Assembly: GCA_046484535.1 (NCBI GenBank) | Contig: JAWOIT010000129.1 | Location: 1 to 23,745 of the forward strand | Length of the DNA stretch: 23,745 bases | Direction of reading: 5' to 3' | Source of the DNA: JAPHTQ01 sp046484535 | Lineage (GTDB): Bacteria > Pseudomonadota > Gammaproteobacteria > Thiohalomonadales > Thiohalomonadaceae | Shown here: piece by piece, positions 14,304 through 21,357 of the stretch | Layout: each line of letters begins with the position of its first letter | How positions within the stretch are numbered: the first letter of the stretch is position 1 | Made by a program: the position numbers and the translations under genes | The notes under the pieces: model-generated | The model's input: only the letters and a program-made list of their open reading frames with translations | Databases searched by the model: none | Told to the model about the DNA's origin: nothing

Positions 14304-16955
14304 ATGACAACTCTGATGAATGCTATGACCGATACCCAAACCTCCCCGCAGACTGTTTACCTCAAAGACTACACGCCGCCGCCCTATCGCATCGAATCGC
14401 TCGAGCTGCGCTTTGCGCTGGACGAGTCCGCCACCGAGGTGACCGCCCGGATGAAGCTGCGTGCGTCCGAAGGGGCCGTGCCGCTGAGGCTCGACGGTCA
14501 GGAGCTGGAGTTGCTGGCGATCCGCATCGACGGCGAGGAACCGGGAAAGGACGAGTACAGCATTGATGAGGAGTCGCTTACCCTGCATCGTCCACCCGAG
14601 CAATTCGAGCTGGAACTGGTGACCCGCATCAACCCCTCGGCCAACACGGCGCTGGAAGGGCTTTATACCTCCAGCGGCAACTTCTGCACCCAGTGCGAGG
14701 CGGAGGGCTTTCGTAAGATCACCTACTACCCGGACCGCCCCGATGTGATGACGGTCTTTACCACCACCATTGTGGCGGACAAGGCGAAGTATCCGGTGCT
14801 GCTCTCCAACGGCAACCCGATCGAGCGCGGGGAGCTGGATAACGGCAAACACTTTGTCACCTGGCACGACCCACACCCCAAACCCTGCTACCTCTTTGCC
14901 CTGGTGGCCGGCGATCTCGCCTGCATCGAGGACAGCTTTACCACGATGAGCGGGCGTGAAGTGTTGTTACAGCTCTATGTGCAGCACGGCAACGAGGACC
15001 GGACCGCCCACGCCATGGCCTCGCTGAAAAAGGCGATGGCCTGGGATGAGCGGCGCTACGGCAGGGAGTACGACCTCGATATCTACATGATCGTCGCGGT
15101 GGACGACTTCAACATGGGTGCGATGGAGAACAAGGGACTTAACATCTTCAACTCCCGCTTCGTGCTGGCCAAGCAGGAGACAGCGACCGATGCGGACTTT
15201 TACGGTATCGAAAGCGTCATCGCCCACGAATATTTCCACAATTGGTCGGGCAATAGGGTCACCTGCCGCGACTGGTTCCAGCTGAGTTTGAAGGAGGGCT
15301 TTACCGTCTTTCGCGACCAGCAGTTCTCCGCCGATATGAATTCACCGGCGGTGCAGCGGATCAGTGATGTCGGCATGCTGCGCAGCCACCAGTTCGCCGA
15401 GGACGCCGGCCCCATGGCCCACCCGGTGCGGCCCGACTCCTATGTGGAGATCAACAATTTCTATACCCTGACCGTGTACGAAAAGGGTGCGGAGCTTATC
15501 CGCATGCTGCACACCCTGTTGGGCGAAGAGGGCTTCCGCAAGGGCAGTGATCTTTACTTCGAGCGCCACGACGGCCAGGCGGTGACCTGTGAGGATTTCG
15601 TCCAGGCGATGGCCGATGCCAACGACGACGATCTGACCCCCTTCCTCAACTGGTACCGGCAGGCCGGCACACCCAAAGTGACGGCCAAGCGCGAGTATCA
15701 CGCCGGTGATAACCGGCTGGTGTTGCACTTCAGTCAGCAGACCCCGCCGACACCGGGGCAGGAGAAAAAGCAACCGGTACCGATCCCGATAAAGATCGCC
15801 CTGCTCGATGAACATGGCAAGCACTTGCCGCTGTCACAAGGCGAAGGGCAGGTTACAGAACAGACGCTGCTGCTGGAGAAGGCCGAGCAGTCGTTTAGCT
15901 TTAACAATATTCCCCCCGGAACGGTGCCATCAATCCTGCGTGGTTTCTCCGCACCGGTGAAGCTCGATTTTGATTACAGCGATGAAGAGCTGGCCTTCCT
16001 GATGGGCAACGACACCGATCCCTTCAACCGCTGGGAGGCCGGGCAGCAGTTGGCATTGCGGGTGTTGCTGCAAAATTATCGCACCGCTGAGCGTGGCGAG
16101 AAGCCCGCAGCGCATTGCAGGCTTTCCGCCGCCTTTTTGAAAACCTTAAAGAACACCGAGCTGGATCGCGCCCTGGTCGCCGAGGCGATCACCCTGCCTT
16201 CGGAGTCCTATGTGGCCGAATTTATCGAGGCAGTGGACCCGGTGTTGTTGCACCAGGTGCACCATGCCCTGCGCAGCGAGCTGGCGACGGAGCATCAAGC
16301 GCTGCTGCAACGAATTTATGATGAGTGCAACACCGATGAAGCGTATAGCGTGGATGCCGAATCGATGGGACGTCGCCGGCTGAAAAACCAGTGCCTGCAC
16401 TATCTTATGCTGCGGCCGGATAACCGTGTGGAGACGCAGTGCCTCGACCAGTACCGCCAGGGCGATAATATGACCGATGTTTTGGCATCGATGACCGCAC
16501 TTTGTCATACCGGCAACGCTCATGCCGGTGAGGTGCTGGAGGATTTTTATCGCAAGTGGAAAGGCGACAATCTCGTGCTGGATAAATGGTTCGGCATCCA
16601 GGCAACGGCGCCCCGTCCGGATGGGTTTGAAACCATTAAATCGCTGGCGGCACATCCGGATTTTCAGATCAAAAATCCCAACCGGGTGCGTGCACTTGTC
16701 GGCGCCTTCGCCATGCGAAACCCTGCCGTATTCCACAGCGGCGACGGTGAGCCCTATGCGTTTCTGGCGGACTTTATCATGCAACTGGATGCGCTTAACC
16801 CGCAGGTGGCCGCACGGCTTCTGACGCCGCTGACCCAGTGGCGCCGTTATGATGCCGCCCGGCAGGAGCGAATGCGCGCGCAACTGCAGCGTATCCTTGA
16901 TTGCGGTAAATGCTCCAAGGATGTTTATGAGGTGGTCAGTAAAAGCCTTGATTAG
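14304..16955 (+). CDS. pepN: Aminopeptidase N (M1 zinc metallopeptidase)
   Basis: Broad-specificity cytoplasmic aminopeptidase that finishes intracellular peptide degradation. The product has 883 residues, close to E. coli PepN. Domains in order: an N-terminal beta domain (about 15-210), the catalytic thermolysin-like domain with GAMENKGLN (272-280) and the zinc motif HEYFHNW (H308, H312) with E331 in SLKEGF, a small beta domain (about 460-560) and a helical C-terminal domain to the end. The catalytic tyrosine is probably in NFYTLTVYEKGAE. The annotated ATG has no good Shine-Dalgarno. An in-frame ATG at 14325 (MTDTQTS) is an equally possible start. It begins 16 bases after cobS, so it may be read through from the cob operon, but it is functionally separate. 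Confidence 0.96.
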   Translation: MTTLMNAMTDTQTSPQTVYLKDYTPPPYRIESLELRFALDESATEVTARMKLRASEGAVPLRLDGQELELLAIRIDGEEPGKDEYSIDEESLTLHRPPEQFELELVTRINPSANTALEGLYTSSGNFCTQCEAEGFRKITYYPDRPDVMTVFTTTIVADKAKYPVLLSNGNPIERGELDNGKHFVTWHDPHPKPCYLFALVAGDLACIEDSFTTMSGREVLLQLYVQHGNEDRTAHAMASLKKAMAWDERRYGREYDLDIYMIVAVDDFNMGAMENKGLNIFNSRFVLAKQETATDADFYGIESVIAHEYFHNWSGNRVTCRDWFQLSLKEGFTVFRDQQFSADMNSPAVQRISDVGMLRSHQFAEDAGPMAHPVRPDSYVEINNFYTLTVYEKGAELIRMLHTLLGEEGFRKGSDLYFERHDGQAVTCEDFVQAMADANDDDLTPFLNWYRQAGTPKVTAKREYHAGDNRLVLHFSQQTPPTPGQEKKQPVPIPIKIALLDEHGKHLPLSQGEGQVTEQTLLLEKAEQSFSFNNIPPGTVPSILRGFSAPVKLDFDYSDEELAFLMGNDTDPFNRWEAGQQLALRVLLQNYRTAERGEKPAAHCRLSAAFLKTLKNTELDRALVAEAITLPSESYVAEFIEAVDPVLLHQVHHALRSELATEHQALLQRIYDECNTDEAYSVDAESMGRRRLKNQCLHYLMLRPDNRVETQCLDQYRQGDNMTDVLASMTALCHTGNAHAGEVLEDFYRKWKGDNLVLDKWFGIQATAPRPDGFETIKSLAAHPDFQIKNPNRVRALVGAFAMRNPAVFHSGDGEPYAFLADFIMQLDALNPQVAARLLTPLTQWRRYDAARQERMRAQLQRILDCGKCSKDVYEVVSKSLD

Positions 16956-16981
16956 CGCTAAACGGATTTAACCCAAGGGGC

Positions 16982-17005
16982 ATGACGCCAGGAGCAGGGC
17001 GTCAT
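16982..17005 (+). terminator. Hairpin downstream of pepN, possible terminator
   Basis: ATGACGCC (16982-16989) and GGCGTCAT (16998-17005) are perfect 8-base arms with an 8-base loop, 26 bases after the pepN stop. The following bases are only partly T-rich (CCCTTTTACTATTTC, beginning ten bases later), so intrinsic termination is uncertain. The rest of the 16956-17169 gap, between the convergent pepN and cyclase genes, contains the repeat copy at 17029 and no gene. Confidence 0.35.
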
Positions 17006-17028
17006 CACTACTCGCCCTTTTACTATTT

Positions 17029-17055
17029 CACCGCAGAGACGCGAAGGCGCCGAGG
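17029..17055 (+). repeat. Diverged third copy of the CACCGCARAG repeat
   Basis: CACCGCAGAGACGCGAAGG and the next eight bases align to the arms at 12707 and 12889. By eye I count about 19 of 27 matches, with most differences being A/G exchanges. It lies in the convergent gap between pepN and the diguanylate cyclase gene. No inverted partner was found nearby, so this is a solitary half-element. Confidence 0.5.
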
Positions 17056-17169
17056 AAACTGTTTCCGTAGACTTGCATCACCCCTTCGAGGGAAGCCATT
17101 TTCCGGAGGGGATTTTCGCGAGAGAACAAGCGTTGAGATCAAGCCGGGGGGCAGGCGAAAAGAGTCGCT

Positions 17170-18486
17170 TTATCCGGAAGGGGTAGACGAATTATCAGTA
17201 GCGGACGTAATCCGGCTGTAGAATTCGTGATGGTTTTTGCCATGGTGCTTGGCGTAGTACATCGCATTGTCGGCAAATCGGACCAGTTTATGGGGCTCCT
17301 CCCCGTCATCCGGATAGAGGCTGATGCCGATGCTCGTGGTGACCCGTGCTTCACTGCCATGCAGGTCATAGGGTTTGGCGATTTCGGCCCCGATTTTTCG
17401 GGCGATGCGGACGACACTCTCCTCACTGTCTACCGATGGCAGGACAATGGTAAATTCATCGCCACCGAAACGGGCGACGGTATCGGTGGCACGAAGGCAC
17501 TTGGTCAGCCGCTGCGCAACCTGCTGCAACAGTTCGTCCCCGGCAGTGTGGCAAAGGCTGTCATTCACCTCTTTAAATCCGTCCAGATCAAGAAACAGGA
17601 TCGCTAGCTGTCGTTGCTCGCGTTTTGCCAGTGCCAGCGCCTGCTCTAACCGGTCATTGAACAGGATTCGGTTGGGGAGGTTGGTCAGTTGATCGTAATG
17701 GGCCAGGTGCTCCAGCCGCTCTTCATTCTCTTTCTCCGAGGTAATGTCGGAGAAAATGGCCACGTAGTGGCTCAGGTTGTCGTGCTCGTCGTACACCGCG
17801 GAGATCGATATCCACTCCAGGTAAACATCGCCGTTCTTTTTCCGGTTCCAAATCTCCCCCTGCCATTGTCCATATTGTTTCAGCTCTTCCCACATTTGCG
17901 CATAAAAGGCCTCGTCCTGCTTACCCGAGCGCAAGAGTTTCGGGGTTTTGCCGATGACCTCGGCTTCCGTGTAACCGGTCACTTCGGTAAAGGCGTGGTT
18001 AACGTTAATAATGGTGCTGTCGGGCGCGGTGATGACGACCCCTTCCGAGGCATTCTGAAACACCTTGCTCATTAATTTTGAGATCAGGTTGCGGTTCTGG
18101 TTGAGCTCATCCTGTAGCTGTTGGGCCAACACCCGCAGTTGTTGGGTCAGCGAAACCAGCTCGTCATAGGCTTCAGGACTGACATCATCCGGCGTAAGCA
18201 GTAACTGTTTGGCGCAAAGGTGCATCTTTTCGTGCACCTTACCGATGTGCACGAAGCTCTCCATGCCGGCCAGGGCGGGATTATCGATGCCGTGATACCA
18301 GCGCCCGAAATGGCACAAATGATGCGGGGCGGTGCTGATATCCTTACTCTCGGGCGGCAGCTTACAGATTAACGTACGATTGACATTGGCGAGCCACTTG
18401 GAGTGGTTCTCCACGGCTTTTTCCAATTCGCCGGAGTATTGCTCCAGCTCATTAAGCGTCAATGTCTGAATCAGGTCGCGGTACAT
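17170..18486 (-). CDS. Zinc-responsive diguanylate cyclase (CZB-PAS-GGDEF)
   Basis: 438-residue soluble protein expected to make cyclic di-GMP from two GTP. The N-terminal chemoreceptor zinc-binding domain (about 15-130) has H28, C58 (in CHFGRWY), H85 and H89. These spacings are identical to the zinc ligands of E. coli DgcZ (H22, C52, H79, H83). A PAS domain follows (about 140-250: VFQNASEGVVIT, GYTEAEVIGKTP, ending in IFSDITSEKENEERL). The GGDEF domain (about 262-428) has the intact active site GGDEF at 341-345 and the inhibitory I-site RATD at 332-335, five residues before it. There is no EAL domain and no membrane segment. By analogy with DgcZ, zinc should repress activity; the PAS input is unknown. 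AAGAGA precedes the ATG. Confidence 0.95.
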   Translation of the reverse strand: MYRDLIQTLTLNELEQYSGELEKAVENHSKWLANVNRTLICKLPPESKDISTAPHHLCHFGRWYHGIDNPALAGMESFVHIGKVHEKMHLCAKQLLLTPDDVSPEAYDELVSLTQQLRVLAQQLQDELNQNRNLISKLMSKVFQNASEGVVITAPDSTIINVNHAFTEVTGYTEAEVIGKTPKLLRSGKQDEAFYAQMWEELKQYGQWQGEIWNRKKNGDVYLEWISISAVYDEHDNLSHYVAIFSDITSEKENEERLEHLAHYDQLTNLPNRILFNDRLEQALALAKREQRQLAILFLDLDGFKEVNDSLCHTAGDELLQQVAQRLTKCLRATDTVARFGGDEFTIVLPSVDSEESVVRIARKIGAEIAKPYDLHGSEARVTTSIGISLYPDDGEEPHKLVRFADNAMYYAKHHGKNHHEFYSRITSATDNSSTPSG

Positions 18487-18554
18487 GCGGCGTCTCTTTA
18501 AATGAGATCTCGTAATAATTTATTGTCAGCCCGACAGCACCGCCAGGCCGTTAG

Positions 18555-18986
18555 TCAGTCTATTATATAGGCTTCCAGATCTTCCACGGAATCAACATCA
18601 TCCTCACTGATGGCAAATCCGCGTACCGATATCCCCGCCTCATGCACGCTGTCGGGATTGCCGCTGATCAGCGGGTGCCACTCGGGCAGCGGCCTGCCGG
18701 CGTCCAGCAGGCGATAGGCGCAGCTTTGCGGCATCCAGTAGAGCTGGTCGACATTGTCCATGCTTAGCTCAAGACAGTCCGGGACCAGCCGTGTGCGATC
18801 GGCATAGGCGGTGCACTGGCATTTATGCCGATCCAGATAGCGGCAAGCCACACCAGTGTAATGAAGCGCTTCAGTCTCTTCATCCTCAAGCTTGATGAGG
18901 CAGCAGCGGGCGCAGCCGTCACACAGGCTCTCCCACTCCTCGCGGCTCATCTCGGCCAGGGATTTTTCTTCCCAGAATCTTCCCAA
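18555..18986 (-). CDS. YcgN-family cysteine cluster protein (UPF0260)
   Basis: 143 residues with nine cysteines: C22, C25, C28, C29, C48, C56, C58, C71 and C89. They include the CDGCARCC start typical of the YkgJ/UPF0260 type zinc- or iron-chelating proteins. The family start MGRFWEEKSLAEMSREEWESLCDGC and the later YWMPQSCAYRLL and PEWHPLISG stretches are close to E. coli YcgN as I remember it. The molecular function is unknown. It lies two bases after an 87-residue gene and shares its promoter. Sixty-eight bases separate it from the downstream diguanylate cyclase gene, so read-through into that gene is possible. Confidence 0.93.
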   Translation of the reverse strand: MGRFWEEKSLAEMSREEWESLCDGCARCCLIKLEDEETEALHYTGVACRYLDRHKCQCTAYADRTRLVPDCLELSMDNVDQLYWMPQSCAYRLLDAGRPLPEWHPLISGNPDSVHEAGISVRGFAISEDDVDSVEDLEAYIID

Positions 18987-18988
18987 GG

Positions 18989-19252
18989 TCAGCCCCGGAT
19001 CGCCTTGTCCATCTTGGCCTCAGCCAGTTGCCACTCCTCCTTCACATACCCCCCCCGGGCCATCAGTTCCATCAGGCCGTAGGCCAGCCGGCGGGTCTCC
19101 GGCTCCATCTCCTTGAGCTTGGTCAGCATGTAGTTGTGACCGCCCTGGGGAATGGCGAGGGTTTTGACCAGCGCGTAGAGCAACAGCGACTGGCCCGAGC
19201 GCGGGTCATTCTCTATGCGTGCCAGGGTCTCGTGCAGCGGGGTGAAATCCAT
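18989..19252 (-). CDS. Small helical protein of unknown function upstream of the YcgN gene
   Basis: 87 residues, not recognised. The sequence looks like a real protein. It has a charged start (MDFTPLHETLARIENDPRSG), a hydrophobic helix (QSLLLYALVKTLAI) and two further amphipathic helices (MLTKLKEMEPETRRLAYGLM and KEEWQLAEAKMDKAI). It contains no cysteine and no membrane segment. AGAGGT lies five bases before the ATG and a good TATAAT box further upstream. The stop is two bases from the YcgN-family start, so the two are probably made together and may work together. A run of eight Cs at 19049-19056 (G8 in the coding strand) falls within codons for RGG. Confidence 0.8.
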   Translation of the reverse strand: MDFTPLHETLARIENDPRSGQSLLLYALVKTLAIPQGGHNYMLTKLKEMEPETRRLAYGLMELMARGGYVKEEWQLAEAKMDKAIRG

Positions 19253-19284
19253 CGGCTACCTCTTGGTGAGTTTCTGTTGCGGCC

Positions 19285-19290
19285 ATTATA
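19285..19290 (-). promoter_or_regulatory. -10 box of the promoter for the 87-residue gene and YcgN operon
   Basis: A perfect TATAAT lies on the minus strand 33 bases before the start codon at 19252, in an AT-rich context (AATATTATTTCGCG before it). No good -35 matches TTGACA at 16-18 bases, only CCAACA at 18. The gap 19253-19355 otherwise contains only the end of the cobQ transcript. There a weak TGAGG/CCTCA hairpin (19337-19358) overlaps the cobQ stop. Confidence 0.5.
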
Positions 19291-19355
19291 CGCGAAATAA
19301 TATTTGACTGTTGGGGTGGGGAAAGTTCAGTGGGAATGAGGTGCTGCGCCAAGCC

Positions 19356-20801
19356 TCACGCAAGCCACTCTTCCAGCCTGGATAGGTCGAGCCGGGCCTC
19401 CATCATATCGGCAAGGCGATCGATCTCCCTCTCCCTTAGGGCAAAATAGTCCAACCCGGAGGCCTCCTTGTGACCGGCCCAGTGCAACAGGGCTTGTGTC
19501 GCCTCAGGGTGGTCGAACAGGCCGTGCAGGTAAGTACCGATGACCTGATTATCCTCACTGATCGCCCCGTCGCAGCCGTTCTCCAGCCTGACCAGCGGGC
19601 GTTCCAGGGCCGCCCCTTCGCTGACGCCCATGTGGATCTCATAGCCCGTAACCGGCGCATCGGCGAGGGTAAGTTTGCCGCCGAGGCGGCTCAGGCGCTT
19701 TTCCGCCTCCAGGGTGGTATGCATCGACAGCCAGCCCAGCCCCTCGCTGCTGCCCGCCGGTCCCTCCAGCCCCTGCGGATCGTGGAGCGTCTCGCCGAGC
19801 ATCTGAAAGCCCCCGCAAATGCCGATGACCTTTCCCCCATAGCGGAGGTGGCGCTGCAGGTATTCGTCCCAGCCCTGTTGCCGTAACCACTCCAGGTCCG
19901 CTCGCACATTCTTGCTGCCGGGCAGGATCACCAGATCGGCCGGCGGCGGGGTGTTGCCCGCCGGGACAAACTCGACCGTAACGCCCGGATGGTGGCGCAG
20001 CGGGTCCAGGTCGGTGTGGTTGCTGATCCGCGGCAGCACCGGCACCACAATGCGAAAGGCCGCCTCGGTGGTGTCGGCCTCGCGGGGCAGGGCATCCTCC
20101 GCCTCCAGGTGTAGGCCGTGCAGATAGGGCAGTACGCCCAGCACCGGCTTGCCGGTGTACTGTTCCAGCCAGTCGAGGCCCGGCTGCAGCAGGGCGATGT
20201 CGCCGCGAAAACGGTTGATGATAATGCCCTGGATACGCGCCCGCTCGCTCTCTGAGATCAGCTCCAGCGTGCCGACGATCTGCGCGAACACCCCGCCCTT
20301 GTCGATATCCGCCACCAGAACCACCGGGCAGTCCACCGCCTCGGCAAAGCCCATGTTGGCGATATCCCCCTCGCGCAGGTTCACCTCCGCCGGGCTGCCG
20401 GCCCCCTCGACAACGACTAGCCCGTACTGCTCCGTCAGCCGTCTGTGGGAGTCGAGCACCGCCTGCATCGCGGTGCGTTTGTAGTGGTGATAATCCTGCG
20501 CCTGCATCTGCGAGATCGCCCGGCCGTGGATGATCACCTGCGCCCCCATGTCACTGGAGGGCTTGAGCAGCACCGGATTCATATCGGTATGCGGCTCAAG
20601 CCCCGCCGCCTGCGCCTGCACCGCCTGGGCCCGGCCGATCTCACCGCCGTCCTCGGTAACGGCGCTGTTGAGCGCCATATTCTGCGGCTTGAACGGCGCC
20701 ACCTTCGCCCCCCGGCGGGCAAAGAGACGGCACAGCCCCGCCACAACGGTGCTTTTACCGGCGTCGGAGGCGGTGCCCTGGATCATGATGGTCTTTTTCA
20801 T
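19356..20801 (-). CDS. cobQ: Adenosylcobyric acid synthase (glutamine-hydrolysing)
   Basis: Amidates four side chains of the corrin ring with glutamine and ATP to give cobyric acid. The product has 481 residues, the family length. An N-terminal synthetase of the dethiobiotin synthetase/ParA type has the P-loop GTASDAGKST (9-18), KPQNMALNS (38-46) and VVVEGAGSPAEVNL (129-142), DIDKGGVFAQ (165-174) and a NRFRGD site. The C-terminal class I-like glutamine amidotransferase domain (about 250-450) has the nucleophile C329 in GICGGFQMLG and H426 in GTYLHGLFDHP. It sits on the opposite strand about 5 kb from cobUTCS and has no cobalamin partner adjacent. The upstream region shows no strong ribosome binding site and no recognisable B12 riboswitch. 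Confidence 0.97.
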   Translation of the reverse strand: MKKTIMIQGTASDAGKSTVVAGLCRLFARRGAKVAPFKPQNMALNSAVTEDGGEIGRAQAVQAQAAGLEPHTDMNPVLLKPSSDMGAQVIIHGRAISQMQAQDYHHYKRTAMQAVLDSHRRLTEQYGLVVVEGAGSPAEVNLREGDIANMGFAEAVDCPVVLVADIDKGGVFAQIVGTLELISESERARIQGIIINRFRGDIALLQPGLDWLEQYTGKPVLGVLPYLHGLHLEAEDALPREADTTEAAFRIVVPVLPRISNHTDLDPLRHHPGVTVEFVPAGNTPPPADLVILPGSKNVRADLEWLRQQGWDEYLQRHLRYGGKVIGICGGFQMLGETLHDPQGLEGPAGSSEGLGWLSMHTTLEAEKRLSRLGGKLTLADAPVTGYEIHMGVSEGAALERPLVRLENGCDGAISEDNQVIGTYLHGLFDHPEATQALLHWAGHKEASGLDYFALREREIDRLADMMEARLDLSRLEEWLA

Positions 20802-20979
20802 GGGGTTGGATGGTAGCTTGAATGAGGGGGATTGGGAATGAATCTGGAAGAGAACGCAATGCAGGGGTTTGCTTAGGGTAAAGGGGGTGGATGCCGTGTT
20901 GTTTCATCACTGTGATCTAGCGCTAGGTGAGCTGACGTTGTAAGTCCACACTGATGCGAGGTTTGGGTGGGTGTCCACG

Positions 20980-21153
20980 TTATTCAGCATCGATACGGCT
21001 GCCTGCCCCCCTGCGTCCAGGGCTGGAATTTGCTTGAGAACAGCGATACATTAGGCTGAATAGGACGCCGAAGGGAACATAAAGAGCGCCGATGATGGCC
21101 GCAGCAAAGCACAAAACCAGCAAGTCAAGGCATGTAACGTCACACCAAGGCAT
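20980..21153 (-). CDS. Possible small membrane protein, 57 residues
   Basis: This is the only plausible coding frame I find in the 556-base stretch between cobQ and the accessory genes (20802-21357). It starts with ATG at 21153 and reads MPWCDVTCLDLLVLC, then AAAIIGALYVPFGVLFSLMY, a single good membrane segment. A polar, arginine-containing tail ends at TAA. Some ribosome-binding capacity (GGCGGG) lies immediately before the ATG but too close. AT-rich TTATATAAAGGG lies about 20 bases upstream and could be a -10 region. I cannot assign a family; it may be fortuitous, or the remnant of a longer gene. The remainder of the stretch holds palindromes at 20906-20926 and the hairpin at 21210. Confidence 0.3.
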   Translation of the reverse strand: MPWCDVTCLDLLVLCFAAAIIGALYVPFGVLFSLMYRCSQANSSPGRRGAGSRIDAE

Positions 21154-21209
21154 ACCCGCCGAATAGTTTTCCCTTTATATAAGAGTGTGCCGGCCCGAGG
21201 GGCGGCTTA

Positions 21210-21265
21210 GTCCAACAGACATTTATCCGACATGCTGCGCACGGCGGATAAATGCTTAGTTGCTA
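21210..21265. repeat. attC-like imperfect palindrome
   Basis: A 56-base imperfect palindrome. The outer box GTCCAAC (21210-21216) fits the RYYYAAC consensus of integron attC sites and pairs in part with GTTGCTA (21259-21265; only GTTG matches). An unpaired spacer of AGA against CTTA follows, then perfect inner arms CATTTATCCG (21220-21229) and CGGATAAATG (21245-21254) with a 15-base loop that can itself form TGC-TGC-GCA. Box-spacer-box-loop layout and length resemble a short attC, but the second outer box does not fit GTTRRRY. No integrase gene or second copy is in the window. It could equally be a solitary palindrome. A GC-rich imperfect hairpin (21189-21206) lies just before it. Confidence 0.35.
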
Positions 21266-21357
21266 GGTAACGTGCACTGAATGAAGTTTACATACTTGAT
21301 GTACTGCTACAGGATCAGGGCCACAATTACGCGAAAATTAGTTTAAGGGATCAGGAG

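Noticed and set aside
16982..17221. 79-codon plus-strand frame after pepN, reading FTAETRRRRG
   Set aside because: It translates the hairpin and the repeat at 17029, then runs antisense into the end of the cyclase gene. This arginine-rich peptide is a typical artefact of such intergenic repeats.
20906..20926. Neighbouring palindromes ATCACTGTGAT and CTAGCGCTAG upstream of cobQ
   Set aside because: They are short and without the spacing of a CRP or other site I could name; kept only as a note about this non-coding stretch.
20802..21357. Cobalamin riboswitch upstream of cobQ (and 11036-11111 upstream of cobU)
   Set aside because: I looked for the conserved B12-box and the GGGAA/GCCACTG-like elements and saw none on either strand. 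A covariance-model scan (Rfam cobalamin) would settle it.
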